Of a DNA stretch of 64,000 nt, positions 8,750 to 15,024 are shown in pieces. The position numbers were made by a program, and so were the translations under genes. Under the pieces are notes generated by a model. That model saw only the letters and a program-made list of their open reading frames with translations. It did no database searches and was not told the DNA's origin. The first letter of the stretch is position 1. Each line of letters starts with the position of its first letter. This DNA comes from Azospirillum oleiclasticum (GTDB lineage Bacteria; Pseudomonadota; Alphaproteobacteria; Azospirillales; Azospirillaceae). The stretch is from contig NZ_JABFFR010000003.1 of NCBI RefSeq assembly GCF_013423485.1, positions 248,001 through 312,000 of the forward strand, written 5' to 3'.

Positions 8750-9946
8750 CTACCGCTCCACCAGCGCGATGCGCTTGTTGTACCAGTTCATGAACAGCGA
8801 GATGCCGAGGCTGATGGTCAGGTAGGTGCCCATGATCATCGCCACGCCCTCGATCGACTGTCCGGTCTGGTTGATCGTCGTGTTGGCGATCGAGACGAGG
8901 TCCGGGTAGCCGATGGCGAGCGCCAGCGAGCTGTTCTTGGTCAGGTTCAGGTACTGGCTGGTCAGCGGCGGCACGATCACGCGCAGCGCCTGGGGCAGAA
9001 CCACCAGCCGCAGCGTGTTGCCGCTGCTCAGACCCAGCGAGCGGGCGGCCTCCGTCTGGCCCCAGTTGACCGCGACGATGCCGCTGCGCACCACCTCGGC
9101 AATGAAGCCGGCGGTGTAGATGGACAGGCCGAACAGGATCGCGAAGAATTCCGGCGACATGGTGGCGCCGCCGACGAAATTGAAACCCTGCACCCGCGGC
9201 ACGTCCATGGCCGTCGGCGCCCCGCCGACCAGCCAGGTCAGCAACGGCATGCCGAAGATCAGGCCGAGCGACGCCAGCCCCACCGGGAAGGGCTGGCCGG
9301 TGCGCGCCTGCCGCGCTCGGGCCCAGCGCGTCATGGCGATCGCCGCGGCCACACCGACCAGCAGCGCCACGATCATCCAGTTCCAGACGGGGTCGGATTC
9401 CGGTACCGGAATCTTGATCCCGCGCTGCGACAGGAACACACCCGGCAGCGGGTTGAAGGCCTCACGCACCGACGGCATGCTCTCGGTGATCACCGCGTAC
9501 CAGACGAAGAGCTGGAGCAGCGGCGGCACGTTGCGCACGACCTCCACATAGAGGGACGCCAGCTTGGCCAGCAGCCAGTTGGACGACAACCGGGCGATGC
9601 CGACGAGCGTGCCGATCACGGTCGCCACGATGATGCCGATCACCGACACCTTCAAGGTGTTCAGCACGCCCACCAGAAAGGCGCGGCCATAGCTGTCCCG
9701 CGGGTGGTAATCGATCATCGATTCGCCGATGCCGAAGGAGGCCTCCCGCTCCAGGAAGCCGAAGCCGGTGGCGATGGACCGGCGCGCCAGATTGTCGAGC
9801 GTGTTGTGGACGAGCCACCAACCGAGAAGCACGACCGCGCCGATGATCAGAACCTGGAAGACGACCGCGCGCACCGTCGGGTCGTTGATTGAAAGCGTGA
9901 ATCCGCTGTGGGCGCCACGTCCGGCGCCCCCGCTCTCGCTGGTCAC
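8750..9946 (-). CDS. aapQ: General L-amino acid ABC transporter, permease AapQ
   Basis: A 398-residue permease, paired with AapM. Membrane segments include VVFQVLIIGAVVLLGWWLV near residue 35 and the cluster around residues 90-140 and 185-215. The EAA loop is EVVRSGIVAVNWGQTEAARSLGLS, and the C-terminal domain ends in a last helix before NWYNKRIALVER. The long insert between the first helices and the conserved permease domain is typical of AapQ and BztB. It is separated from aapJ by a 112-bp spacer carrying a strong hairpin. Confidence 0.93.
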   Translation of the reverse strand: MTSESGGAGRGAHSGFTLSINDPTVRAVVFQVLIIGAVVLLGWWLVHNTLDNLARRSIATGFGFLEREASFGIGESMIDYHPRDSYGRAFLVGVLNTLKVSVIGIIVATVIGTLVGIARLSSNWLLAKLASLYVEVVRNVPPLLQLFVWYAVITESMPSVREAFNPLPGVFLSQRGIKIPVPESDPVWNWMIVALLVGVAAAIAMTRWARARQARTGQPFPVGLASLGLIFGMPLLTWLVGGAPTAMDVPRVQGFNFVGGATMSPEFFAILFGLSIYTAGFIAEVVRSGIVAVNWGQTEAARSLGLSSGNTLRLVVLPQALRVIVPPLTSQYLNLTKNSSLALAIGYPDLVSIANTTINQTGQSIEGVAMIMGTYLTISLGISLFMNWYNKRIALVER

Positions 9947-10010
9947 GGTCTGTATCCCCTCTCCTGTCCCGGACGACCCTGGAAGGGGTCCTGCAAGTTC
10001 CGGGCCGGAA

Positions 10011-10035
10011 CCGCCGGGCCGTGGGGGCCCGGCGG
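10011..10035 (-). promoter_or_regulatory. Intercistronic hairpin between aapJ and aapQ
   Basis: CCGCCGGGCC and GGCCCGGCGG form a perfect 10-bp, all-GC stem with a 5-base loop, 24 bp after the aapJ stop codon and about 65 bp before aapQ. There is no T-tract. In binding-protein transporter operons such stems protect the upstream mRNA and let some polymerases stop, giving more binding protein than permease; that role is inferred here. Confidence 0.55.
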
Positions 10036-10058
10036 AAACGACTGGCCGGTGCCGCGCG

Positions 10059-11081
10059 TCAGCGCAGCGGCATCGCGTACTGCAGGCCGCCCTTGGTCCA
10101 CAGGGCGTTCAGGCCGCGTTCCAGCTTGAGAGCGGTGTTGGGGCCGACGTTGCGGTCGAACACCTCGCCGTAGTTGCCGACCTTCTTGATGACGTTGTAG
10201 GCCCACTTCTCGTCGACACCCAGCGACTTGCCCATGCCGGGGGAAACGCCGAGCAGGCGCTGGATGCTCGGGTTCTTGCTGTTCATGAACTCATCGATGT
10301 TCTTGGAGGTGATGCCGTTCTCCTCCGCGTCGATCATCGCGTACACCGTCCAGGTGACGAGGTCGTACCACTGGTCGTCGCCATGGCGCACCGCCGGGGC
10401 CAGCGGCTCCTTGGAGATGATCTCCGGCAGGATCACGTAATCCGCCGGGTTGGGGGCCACCGCGGCGCGGGTGCCGGCAAGGCCGGAGGCGTCGGTGGTC
10501 AGCACGTCGCAACGGCCGGCGAAGAAGGCGGCGTTCACCTCGTCCACCGACTCGATCACCACCGGGTTGTACTGCATGTTGGTGGCGCGGAAGTAATCCG
10601 CGAGGTTGAGCTCCGTCGTGGTGCCGGACTGCACGCAGACGGTGGCGCCGTTCAGCTCCTTGGCGCTCTTCACGCCCAGCTTCTTGGAGACCATGAAGCC
10701 CTGGCCGTCATAGTAGGTGACCGGGGCGAAGTTCAGGCCAACCGAGGTGTCGCGCGTCAGCGTCCAGGTGGTGTTGCGGGAGAGGATGTCCACCTCGCCC
10801 GACTGGATCGCCGGGAAACGCTGCTGGGCCGACAGAGGCGTGAACTTCACCTTCGCAGGGTCGTTGAACAGCGCGACCGCGACGGCGCGGCACACGTCCA
10901 CATCAAGGCCGGTCCAGTTGCCGGAGCTGTCCGGGTTGCTGAAACCGGCGAGACCGGTGTTCACGCCGCACTGGATGAAGCCCTTCTGCTTGATCGCGTC
11001 CAGCGTCTGACCAGCGTGCGCGGTGCCGGCGGCACCGATGGAGAGCGCTACGGCCGCCGCGGCAAGGATTCCCGATTTCAT
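10059..11081 (-). CDS. aapJ: General L-amino acid-binding periplasmic protein AapJ
   Basis: A 340-residue periplasmic solute-binding protein with signal peptide MKSGILAAAAVALSIGAAGTAHA. It matches AapJ/BztA: LDAIKQKGFIQCGVNTGLAGFSNPDSSGNWTGLDVDVCRAVAVALF, NTTWTLTRDTSVGLNF, GTTTELNLADYF and the DVLTTDASGLAG segment. It delivers polar and other L-amino acids to AapQMP. First gene of the operon; a 240-bp region separates it from the divergent metC-like gene. The regulator is not visible; nitrogen control is usual for this family. Confidence 0.95.
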   Translation of the reverse strand: MKSGILAAAAVALSIGAAGTAHAGQTLDAIKQKGFIQCGVNTGLAGFSNPDSSGNWTGLDVDVCRAVAVALFNDPAKVKFTPLSAQQRFPAIQSGEVDILSRNTTWTLTRDTSVGLNFAPVTYYDGQGFMVSKKLGVKSAKELNGATVCVQSGTTTELNLADYFRATNMQYNPVVIESVDEVNAAFFAGRCDVLTTDASGLAGTRAAVAPNPADYVILPEIISKEPLAPAVRHGDDQWYDLVTWTVYAMIDAEENGITSKNIDEFMNSKNPSIQRLLGVSPGMGKSLGVDEKWAYNVIKKVGNYGEVFDRNVGPNTALKLERGLNALWTKGGLQYAMPLR

Positions 11082-11131
11082 CGTTGCTCGTCCCTGTCTC
11101 TAGTGTCTTTTGGTCGTTTCACGCCAGCGTC

Positions 11132-11158
11132 CAGACCCCTGCGTTTTGCGCAGGTCTG
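11132..11158. promoter_or_regulatory. Dyad in the aapJ-metC divergent region
   Basis: CAGACC pairs with GGTCTG and TGCG with CGCA around TTTTG, leaving a 2-base bulge. It lies 51 bp upstream of the aapJ start. It may be a leader hairpin of aapJ or a repressor site; nothing in the sequence decides between these. Confidence 0.3.
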
Positions 11159-11321
11159 ACGTGATCGTGACAAAAACACTGCACCATCGGCGTACCGCTT
11201 GTCGAATCCTGAGTGTATTTCCCGTGACAATCGCCCGCACGCACCGTCGGCTGCGCATCGGTTTGACAGCCACCCGGCGGCGTGAGCAAGATCGTTGCTT
11301 TCCAAGAGACCGCAGACAGCC

Positions 11322-12497
11322 ATGAAGAACGCCAAACCGGACACCACGCTCGTCCACGCCGGCCGCAATCCCCACGCCAACCATGGAATCGTGAATCCGC
11401 CGGTCTACCACTGCTCCACCGTGCTGTTCCCGACGGTGCAGGCGCTGGAGGATGCGGACAAGCGCCCCTATGACGGCGTGCGCTACGGCCGCGCAGGCAC
11501 CCCGACCTCCTTCGCCTTCGAGGACTCGGTGGCGGCTCTGGAGGGCGGACACCGGGCGGTGTCCATGGGCTCCGGCCTGTCCGCCATCACCACGGTGCTG
11601 ACCGCCTTCACCAAGGCCGGGGACCATGTGCTGGTGACCGACAGCGTCTACGGCCCGACGCGCCGCTTCTGCACCGACGTGCTCGGTGCCTACGGTGTGG
11701 AGACGGAGTTCTACGACCCGCTGATCGGCGGCGGCATCGCGCGGCTGCTGCGCCCCAACACGACGGTGGTGTATCTGGAGTCGCCGGGCTCCCTCACCTT
11801 CGAGGTGCAGGATGTGCCGGCCATCGCGGCGGTGGCGAAGGCCGCCGGAGCCACGGTGCTGATGGACAACACCTGGGCGACTCCGCTGTTCTTCCGGCCC
11901 TTCGACCATGGCGTCGACGTGTCGATCCACGCCGCCACGAAGTACCTGGTGGGCCACGCCGACGCCATGATGGGCGTTGCCGTGTGCACCGAGGAGTGCT
12001 TCGTGCCGGTCAAGCGCACGGCCAACATCCTGGGCGCCTGTGCCGGCCCGGACGACCTCTACCTCGCCCTGCGCGGCATGCGCACGCTGTCCGTCCGCCT
12101 GAAGCGCCATCAGGAATCGGCGCTGATTCTGGCCGACTGGCTCGCGGCGCGGCCCGAAGTGGCGCGGGTCCTGCACCCCGGCCGTCCCGGTGATCCCGGC
12201 CACGCGCTGTGGAAACGCGACTTCCTGGGCGCCTCCGGCCTGTTCGCCGCCCTGCTCCACCCGGTGCCGAAGCCGGCGCTCACCGCCATGCTCGATCATA
12301 TGGAGCTGTTCGGCATGGGGTATTCCTGGGGCGGCTTCGAAAGCCTGATCCTGCCGACCAAGCCCGGCCACGCCCGCACCGCCACGCGCTGGGACGAGTC
12401 CGGACCCCTGATCCGGCTGCACGCCGGGCTGGAGGACCCCGACGACCTGATCCGCGACCTGGAGCGCGGATTCGACCGCATGAGGGCCGCGCTGTGA
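11322..12497 (+). CDS. metC: Cystathionine beta-lyase (Cys/Met metabolism PLP enzyme)
   Basis: A 391-residue PLP enzyme of the Cys/Met family, started at MKNAKPDTTLVHAGR. It shows PVYHCSTVLFP near the N terminus, VRYGRAGTPTSFAFEDSVAALEGG, the substrate/cofactor region MGSGLSAI, LMDNTWATPLFF and the PLP-lysine motif SIHAATKYLVGHADAMMG. WGGFESL and RLHAGLEDPDDLI near the C terminus are typical of MetC, which splits cystathionine to homocysteine, pyruvate and ammonia. Some relatives are gamma-lyases or desulfhydrases, so the exact reaction is a family inference. Its stop overlaps the hisI start, an odd pairing of methionine and histidine enzymes. Confidence 0.9.
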   Translation: MKNAKPDTTLVHAGRNPHANHGIVNPPVYHCSTVLFPTVQALEDADKRPYDGVRYGRAGTPTSFAFEDSVAALEGGHRAVSMGSGLSAITTVLTAFTKAGDHVLVTDSVYGPTRRFCTDVLGAYGVETEFYDPLIGGGIARLLRPNTTVVYLESPGSLTFEVQDVPAIAAVAKAAGATVLMDNTWATPLFFRPFDHGVDVSIHAATKYLVGHADAMMGVAVCTEECFVPVKRTANILGACAGPDDLYLALRGMRTLSVRLKRHQESALILADWLAARPEVARVLHPGRPGDPGHALWKRDFLGASGLFAALLHPVPKPALTAMLDHMELFGMGYSWGGFESLILPTKPGHARTATRWDESGPLIRLHAGLEDPDDLIRDLERGFDRMRAAL

Positions 12498-12940
12498 CGA
12501 TGGAATCCGAACTCGCCCCCATCCTCGGCGAAATCCGCTTCAACGAAGACGGCCTGGTGCCCGCCATCGCCCAGGCCGACGGCACGGGCGAGATCCTGAT
12601 GATGGCCTGGATGAACCGCGACGCGGTGGTCGAGACGCTGACCACCGGCCGCGTCTGCTACTGGTCGCGCTCCCGCCGCGGGCTGTGGCGCAAGGGGGAG
12701 ACGTCCGGGCAGGTGCAGCGGCTGGTGGAGCTGCTGATCGACTGCGACGGCGACACGATCCTGATGAAGGTCGAGCAGCATGGCGTGGCCTGCCACACCG
12801 GGCGGCGTTCCTGCTTCTTCCGCGCCGTGCGCAACGGAACGCTTGAAACCATTGCGGATCCGGAAGCGAGCCCCGACGCATTGTATGGACACGTACACGT
12901 CAAAAGTGCGCAGGGCGGGTCGGATACACAAGCCGATTGA
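12494..12940 (+). CDS. hisI: Phosphoribosyl-AMP cyclohydrolase
   Basis: A 148-residue HisI enzyme, third step of histidine synthesis (opens the purine ring of PR-AMP). Key parts: LMMAWMNRDAVVETLTTGRVCYWSRSR, LWRKGETSG, and the metal-binding DCDGDTILMKVEQHGVACHTGRRSCFF with its Asp triad and cysteines. GTG 12494 overlaps the metC stop and has GAGGG seven bases before it; ATG 12500 is the alternative. The final TGA lies inside the FNR/FixK-type box of the first small-RNA unit, so the sRNA promoter starts inside this gene's end. Confidence 0.93.
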   Translation: MTMESELAPILGEIRFNEDGLVPAIAQADGTGEILMMAWMNRDAVVETLTTGRVCYWSRSRRGLWRKGETSGQVQRLVELLIDCDGDTILMKVEQHGVACHTGRRSCFFRAVRNGTLETIADPEASPDALYGHVHVKSAQGGSDTQAD

Positions 12941-12950
12941 TCTATGTCAA
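12937..12950 (+). promoter_or_regulatory. FNR/FixK-type box of sRNA unit 1
   Basis: TTGAT-CTAT-GTCAA matches the FNR/FixK/ANR consensus TTGAT-N4-RTCAA. Its centre (12943.5) is 41.5 bp from 12985, the predicted start of the small RNA, as in class II FNR promoters, and TACACA at 12973-12978 sits at the -10 position. The box overlaps the hisI stop codon. Confidence 0.7.
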
Positions 12951-12984
12951 AGAGCGAAGCCCGGCTTTCCGGTACACATCCGCT

Positions 12985-13049
12985 TGTCTCTAACCCTCCC
13001 TGTAATCGCCTTAGCCGGAGGTTCCGCCAGGAACCTCCGGTCTTTTTTT
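12985..13049 (+). ncRNA. Predicted FNR-box small RNA, copy 1
   Basis: A ~65-nt transcript is predicted from the promoter above to a strong intrinsic terminator. Its 5' end holds GTCTCTAACCCTCCCTGTA (12986-13004), likely single-stranded and able to pair with GGGAGGG-type Shine-Dalgarno sites. Then follow ~10 nt and the terminator hairpin. No ORF fits. The same 19-mer, box, -10 and terminator recur exactly 179 bp downstream, and the conservation of these elements but not of the sequence between them argues for two working RNA genes. Expression is inferred, not shown. Confidence 0.65.
13015..13049 (+). terminator. Intrinsic terminator of sRNA copy 1
   Basis: CCGGAGGTTCC and GGAACCTCCGG form a perfect 11-bp stem with the 4-base loop GCCA, followed by TC and seven T. 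It would also stop read-through from hisI. Confidence 0.92.
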
Positions 13050-13115
13050 GTGCGCGCGGCAAGGCCATGCCTTGACGTGCACGTTAGTCAGATTGCGTCA
13101 GGAAATGCATGGGAT

Positions 13116-13129
13116 TTGACATGGATCAA
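13116..13129 (+). promoter_or_regulatory. FNR/FixK-type box of sRNA unit 2
   Basis: TTGAC-ATGG-ATCAA, an FNR/FixK-type dyad centred at 13122.5, is 41.5 bp before the predicted start 13164. TATACC at 13152-13157 is the -10 element. Position relative to the RNA is identical to unit 1. Confidence 0.7.
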
Positions 13130-13163
13130 AGGAAAGCGGCGGCAGCGGGGCTATACCTCTTCT

Positions 13164-13229
13164 CGTCTCTAACCCTCCCTGTATTGACTTCCACCGGAGG
13201 TTCCCAAAAGGAACCTCCGGCTTTTTTTT
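13164..13229 (+). ncRNA. Predicted FNR-box small RNA, copy 2
   Basis: The second unit, 179 bp after the first. Its predicted 5' end is again GTCTCTAACCCTCCCTGTA (13165-13183), then a short linker and an 11-bp terminator stem. The promoter is the better of the two (TATACC -10). Tandem paralogous small RNAs with anti-Shine-Dalgarno-like motifs are known in alphaproteobacteria (for example the AbcR pair), but I cannot assign these to a named family. Confidence 0.65.
13194..13229 (+). terminator. Intrinsic terminator of sRNA copy 2
   Basis: CCGGAGGTTCC and GGAACCTCCGG form a perfect 11-bp stem with loop CAAAA, followed by C and eight T. The stem is identical to that of copy 1 while loop and flanks differ. 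Confidence 0.92.
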
Positions 13230-13253
13230 CTGTTCTCACGGGGTGAGAGGGAA

Positions 13254-13490
13254 TCACGGGCGACCACGCCCGCGGGTCCATCGCAACAGCGCCGCCACCG
13301 CGGCGATCGGGAGGACGACGACCGCTCCGATCAGTATGTAGGGAAGCGCCCATTCCATCACGCCGCCGGCGAGCTGTGCGATCTCCACCACCGTATGCCA
13401 GGTGTCGGTCAGGATGCGCGCCGGATCGATGTCGAACACGGAGATGGCATAACCGACCACGAAACACGCCAGCACGATCTTGACGATCAT
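13254..13490 (-). CDS. Small membrane protein (DUF6460-like)
   Basis: A 78-residue protein with two hydrophobic segments: IVKIVLACFVVGYAISVF at the N terminus and ILIGAVVVLPIAAVAALLRW near the C terminus, separated by DIDPARILTDTWHTVVEIAQ. This layout resembles the small alphaproteobacterial family DUF6460; that assignment is from memory and tentative. ATG 13490 is used; a longer reading to 13538 adds a hydrophilic stretch with no better start site. Topology suggests both ends on the same side. It is convergent with the small RNA units. Function unknown. Confidence 0.65.
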   Translation of the reverse strand: MIVKIVLACFVVGYAISVFDIDPARILTDTWHTVVEIAQLAGGVMEWALPYILIGAVVVLPIAAVAALLRWTRGRGRP

Positions 13491-13642
13491 ACCCAAGTCA
13501 CAGACTCCATGATACGTTGAGAGTGGCGGGGATACCATTATTCCTGAACGACGGCGCCGCTCCGCGGTTCCGCTCCGGCGGGACGGCGGGTCCGGGCCAG
13601 TCCGCTATCATATGGGTGTTCCTGAAGCAGAGGGAGGAACCT

Positions 13643-13855
13643 GTGTCGGGTCGCCATACACTTTGGGCCGTTGCCGGCCTGCTCGTCGGTCGTTACGGCA
13701 ACGCCGCGGCCGCCCAAGCCATTGCGAACGCGAACGCCGCCGCGCGCGACGGCGATCCGCCGGCCGAACGATTTTGGGCCGGCGTGGCCGATGCGCTCAC
13801 GCCCGATGCCGGTGACGACGGCCGCCGCGAACGTTCGCCGCCAACCGGCCATTGA
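13643..13855 (+). CDS. Small hypothetical protein
   Basis: A 70-residue ORF starting at GTG with a strong AGGGAGG site six bases upstream, which is why I call it. The product starts SGRHTLWAVAGLLVGRYGNAAAAQAIANANAAARDGDPP, has a short weakly hydrophobic start and an Ala/Asn-rich helix, then a charged tail. I recognise no domain. Codon use resembles its neighbours. A longer reading from 13517 has no ribosome site. Confidence 0.5.
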   Translation: MSGRHTLWAVAGLLVGRYGNAAAAQAIANANAAARDGDPPAERFWAGVADALTPDAGDDGRRERSPPTGH

Positions 13856-14182
13856 CCGCAAGCTTATCCCAGTTTCCGTGGATAACTCTGTGGACCCGCG
13901 GGGATTCACGGAGGAGCGGCCCGGCATGTGTGCGGCTGCTTAAAATGCAGGCTGCGGTGAGCGCGTTGTCAATGCTCAGCTTTCTCTAATGATTGCCCGG
14001 TCGCGGTGCAGCGTGCACCCCGCAATCGGGGGCTCCACGCGTGGCCCCGCCGACGGGGATAACTTCGCGCCGCCGATGATTACGGATACGTGACGGTTTT
14101 GTGCAGCGTCCCGCCGCGCGAATCAGCCGGCGGTTCCCGTCGCGCCGGCTGTGGGGACCGTCCAGGTCGATAGGAACCGGCG
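13856..14182. other. Intergenic region, 327 bp
   Basis: No convincing gene. It contains CGTGGATAA (13878 region), one base off a DnaA-box-like 9-mer, beside a second GTGGA; a 10-bp palindrome CCACGCGTGG at 14035-14044; and a hairpin AGCCGGC/GCCGGCT (14125-14150) that may terminate terC transcription. None is strong enough to call an origin. Confidence 0.4.
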
Positions 14183-14812
14183 TCACAGGAACATGGCGGT
14201 GTGCTCGATCACTTCGTGTCCGCCCCGCCAGATCATGTCGAGCGCCACATAGGTGATGATCGCCAGCCCGACCCAGCCGATCCAGCGGTGGCGGTGCAGC
14301 AGGTGGGCGATGGCGTTGGCGGCGGCGCCCATCAGCGCGACCGACAGCAGCAGCCCAAGCACCAGCACCGTCGGATGGTCCTTGGCGGCGCCGGCCACGG
14401 CCAGCACATTGTCCAGCGACATGGACAGGTCCGCCATCACGATCTGCCCGATGGCCGTTCCCATGCTCTTGGTGTTCTGTGCGGGCACGTCCAGCGCCTC
14501 GTCCGGGGTCACCTCGTCGGAGCCGCCGGCCTGAAGCTCGCGGAACATCTTCCAGCACACCCACAGCAGCAGCACGCCACCGGCCAGCGTCAGCCCGATG
14601 AGGGCGAGGAGCTGGGTGGTGAGCAGCGCGAAAATGATGCGCAGGAGGATCGCCGAGCCGATACCCCAGAAGATCACCGTCGCCCGCTTTTCCCGCGGCA
14701 CGCCCGCCGCCGCCATTCCGACGACGATGGCATTGTCTCCCGCCAGCACGAGGTCGATCGCCACAACCTGACCGAAGGCCACCAGCTGCGGCCAGAGATC
14801 CGTCATATCCAT
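14183..14812 (-). CDS. TerC/YjbE-family integral membrane protein
   Basis: A 209-residue multispanning protein of the TerC family. About seven hydrophobic segments are visible. The family's paired acidic motifs are both present: AIDLVLAGDNAIVVG in the first helix and MADLSMSLDNVLAVAG in the middle. A soluble loop (MFRELQAGGSDEVTPDEALDVPAQNTKS) divides two repeats. TerC/YjbE/Alx-type proteins are linked to manganese export and metal stress and may help secreted metalloproteins. The start MDMTDLWPQ has AAGGA seven bases upstream and lies behind a long structured leader. Confidence 0.9.
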   Translation of the reverse strand: MDMTDLWPQLVAFGQVVAIDLVLAGDNAIVVGMAAAGVPREKRATVIFWGIGSAILLRIIFALLTTQLLALIGLTLAGGVLLLWVCWKMFRELQAGGSDEVTPDEALDVPAQNTKSMGTAIGQIVMADLSMSLDNVLAVAGAAKDHPTVLVLGLLLSVALMGAAANAIAHLLHRHRWIGWVGLAIITYVALDMIWRGGHEVIEHTAMFL

Positions 14813-14831
14813 CAGCTTTTCCTTGTCTCTC

Positions 14832-14885
14832 CACGCCGCATCACACCCGTCACCAACAGCCCCCGCTGTGGTGCGATGCGGCGTG
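14832..14885 (-). promoter_or_regulatory. Long leader hairpin upstream of terC
   Basis: On the RNA, CACGCCGCATCGCACC (14885-14870) pairs over 16 bp with GGTGTGATGCGGCGTG (14847-14832), the only non-Watson-Crick pair being G-U. An inner hairpin ACAGC-GGGG-GCTGT sits in the loop. The stem ends about 19 bp before the ATG. TerC relatives are often controlled by the manganese yybP-ykoY riboswitch, but I do not find its GGGGAGUA core, so this may be a different element. Confidence 0.5.
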
Positions 14886-15024
14886 CAGAGAAAGAACGGA
14901 GCTCCGCCGGGCGTCAAGGTTCCGCATTCCGTCCGCGCAGCAACCCGGAAAGGTTTTCACGCATACGGTATCGGAGTACTATCCGCTGCCAGCCCCGATT
15001 GACCGCCCAGATCCCGGAGCCGCC

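Noticed and set aside
13870..13900. DnaA-box-like CGTGGATAA and GTGGA cluster
   Set aside because: One imperfect 9-mer and a half-site are not enough for an origin; no dnaA, dnaN, rep or par genes are near.
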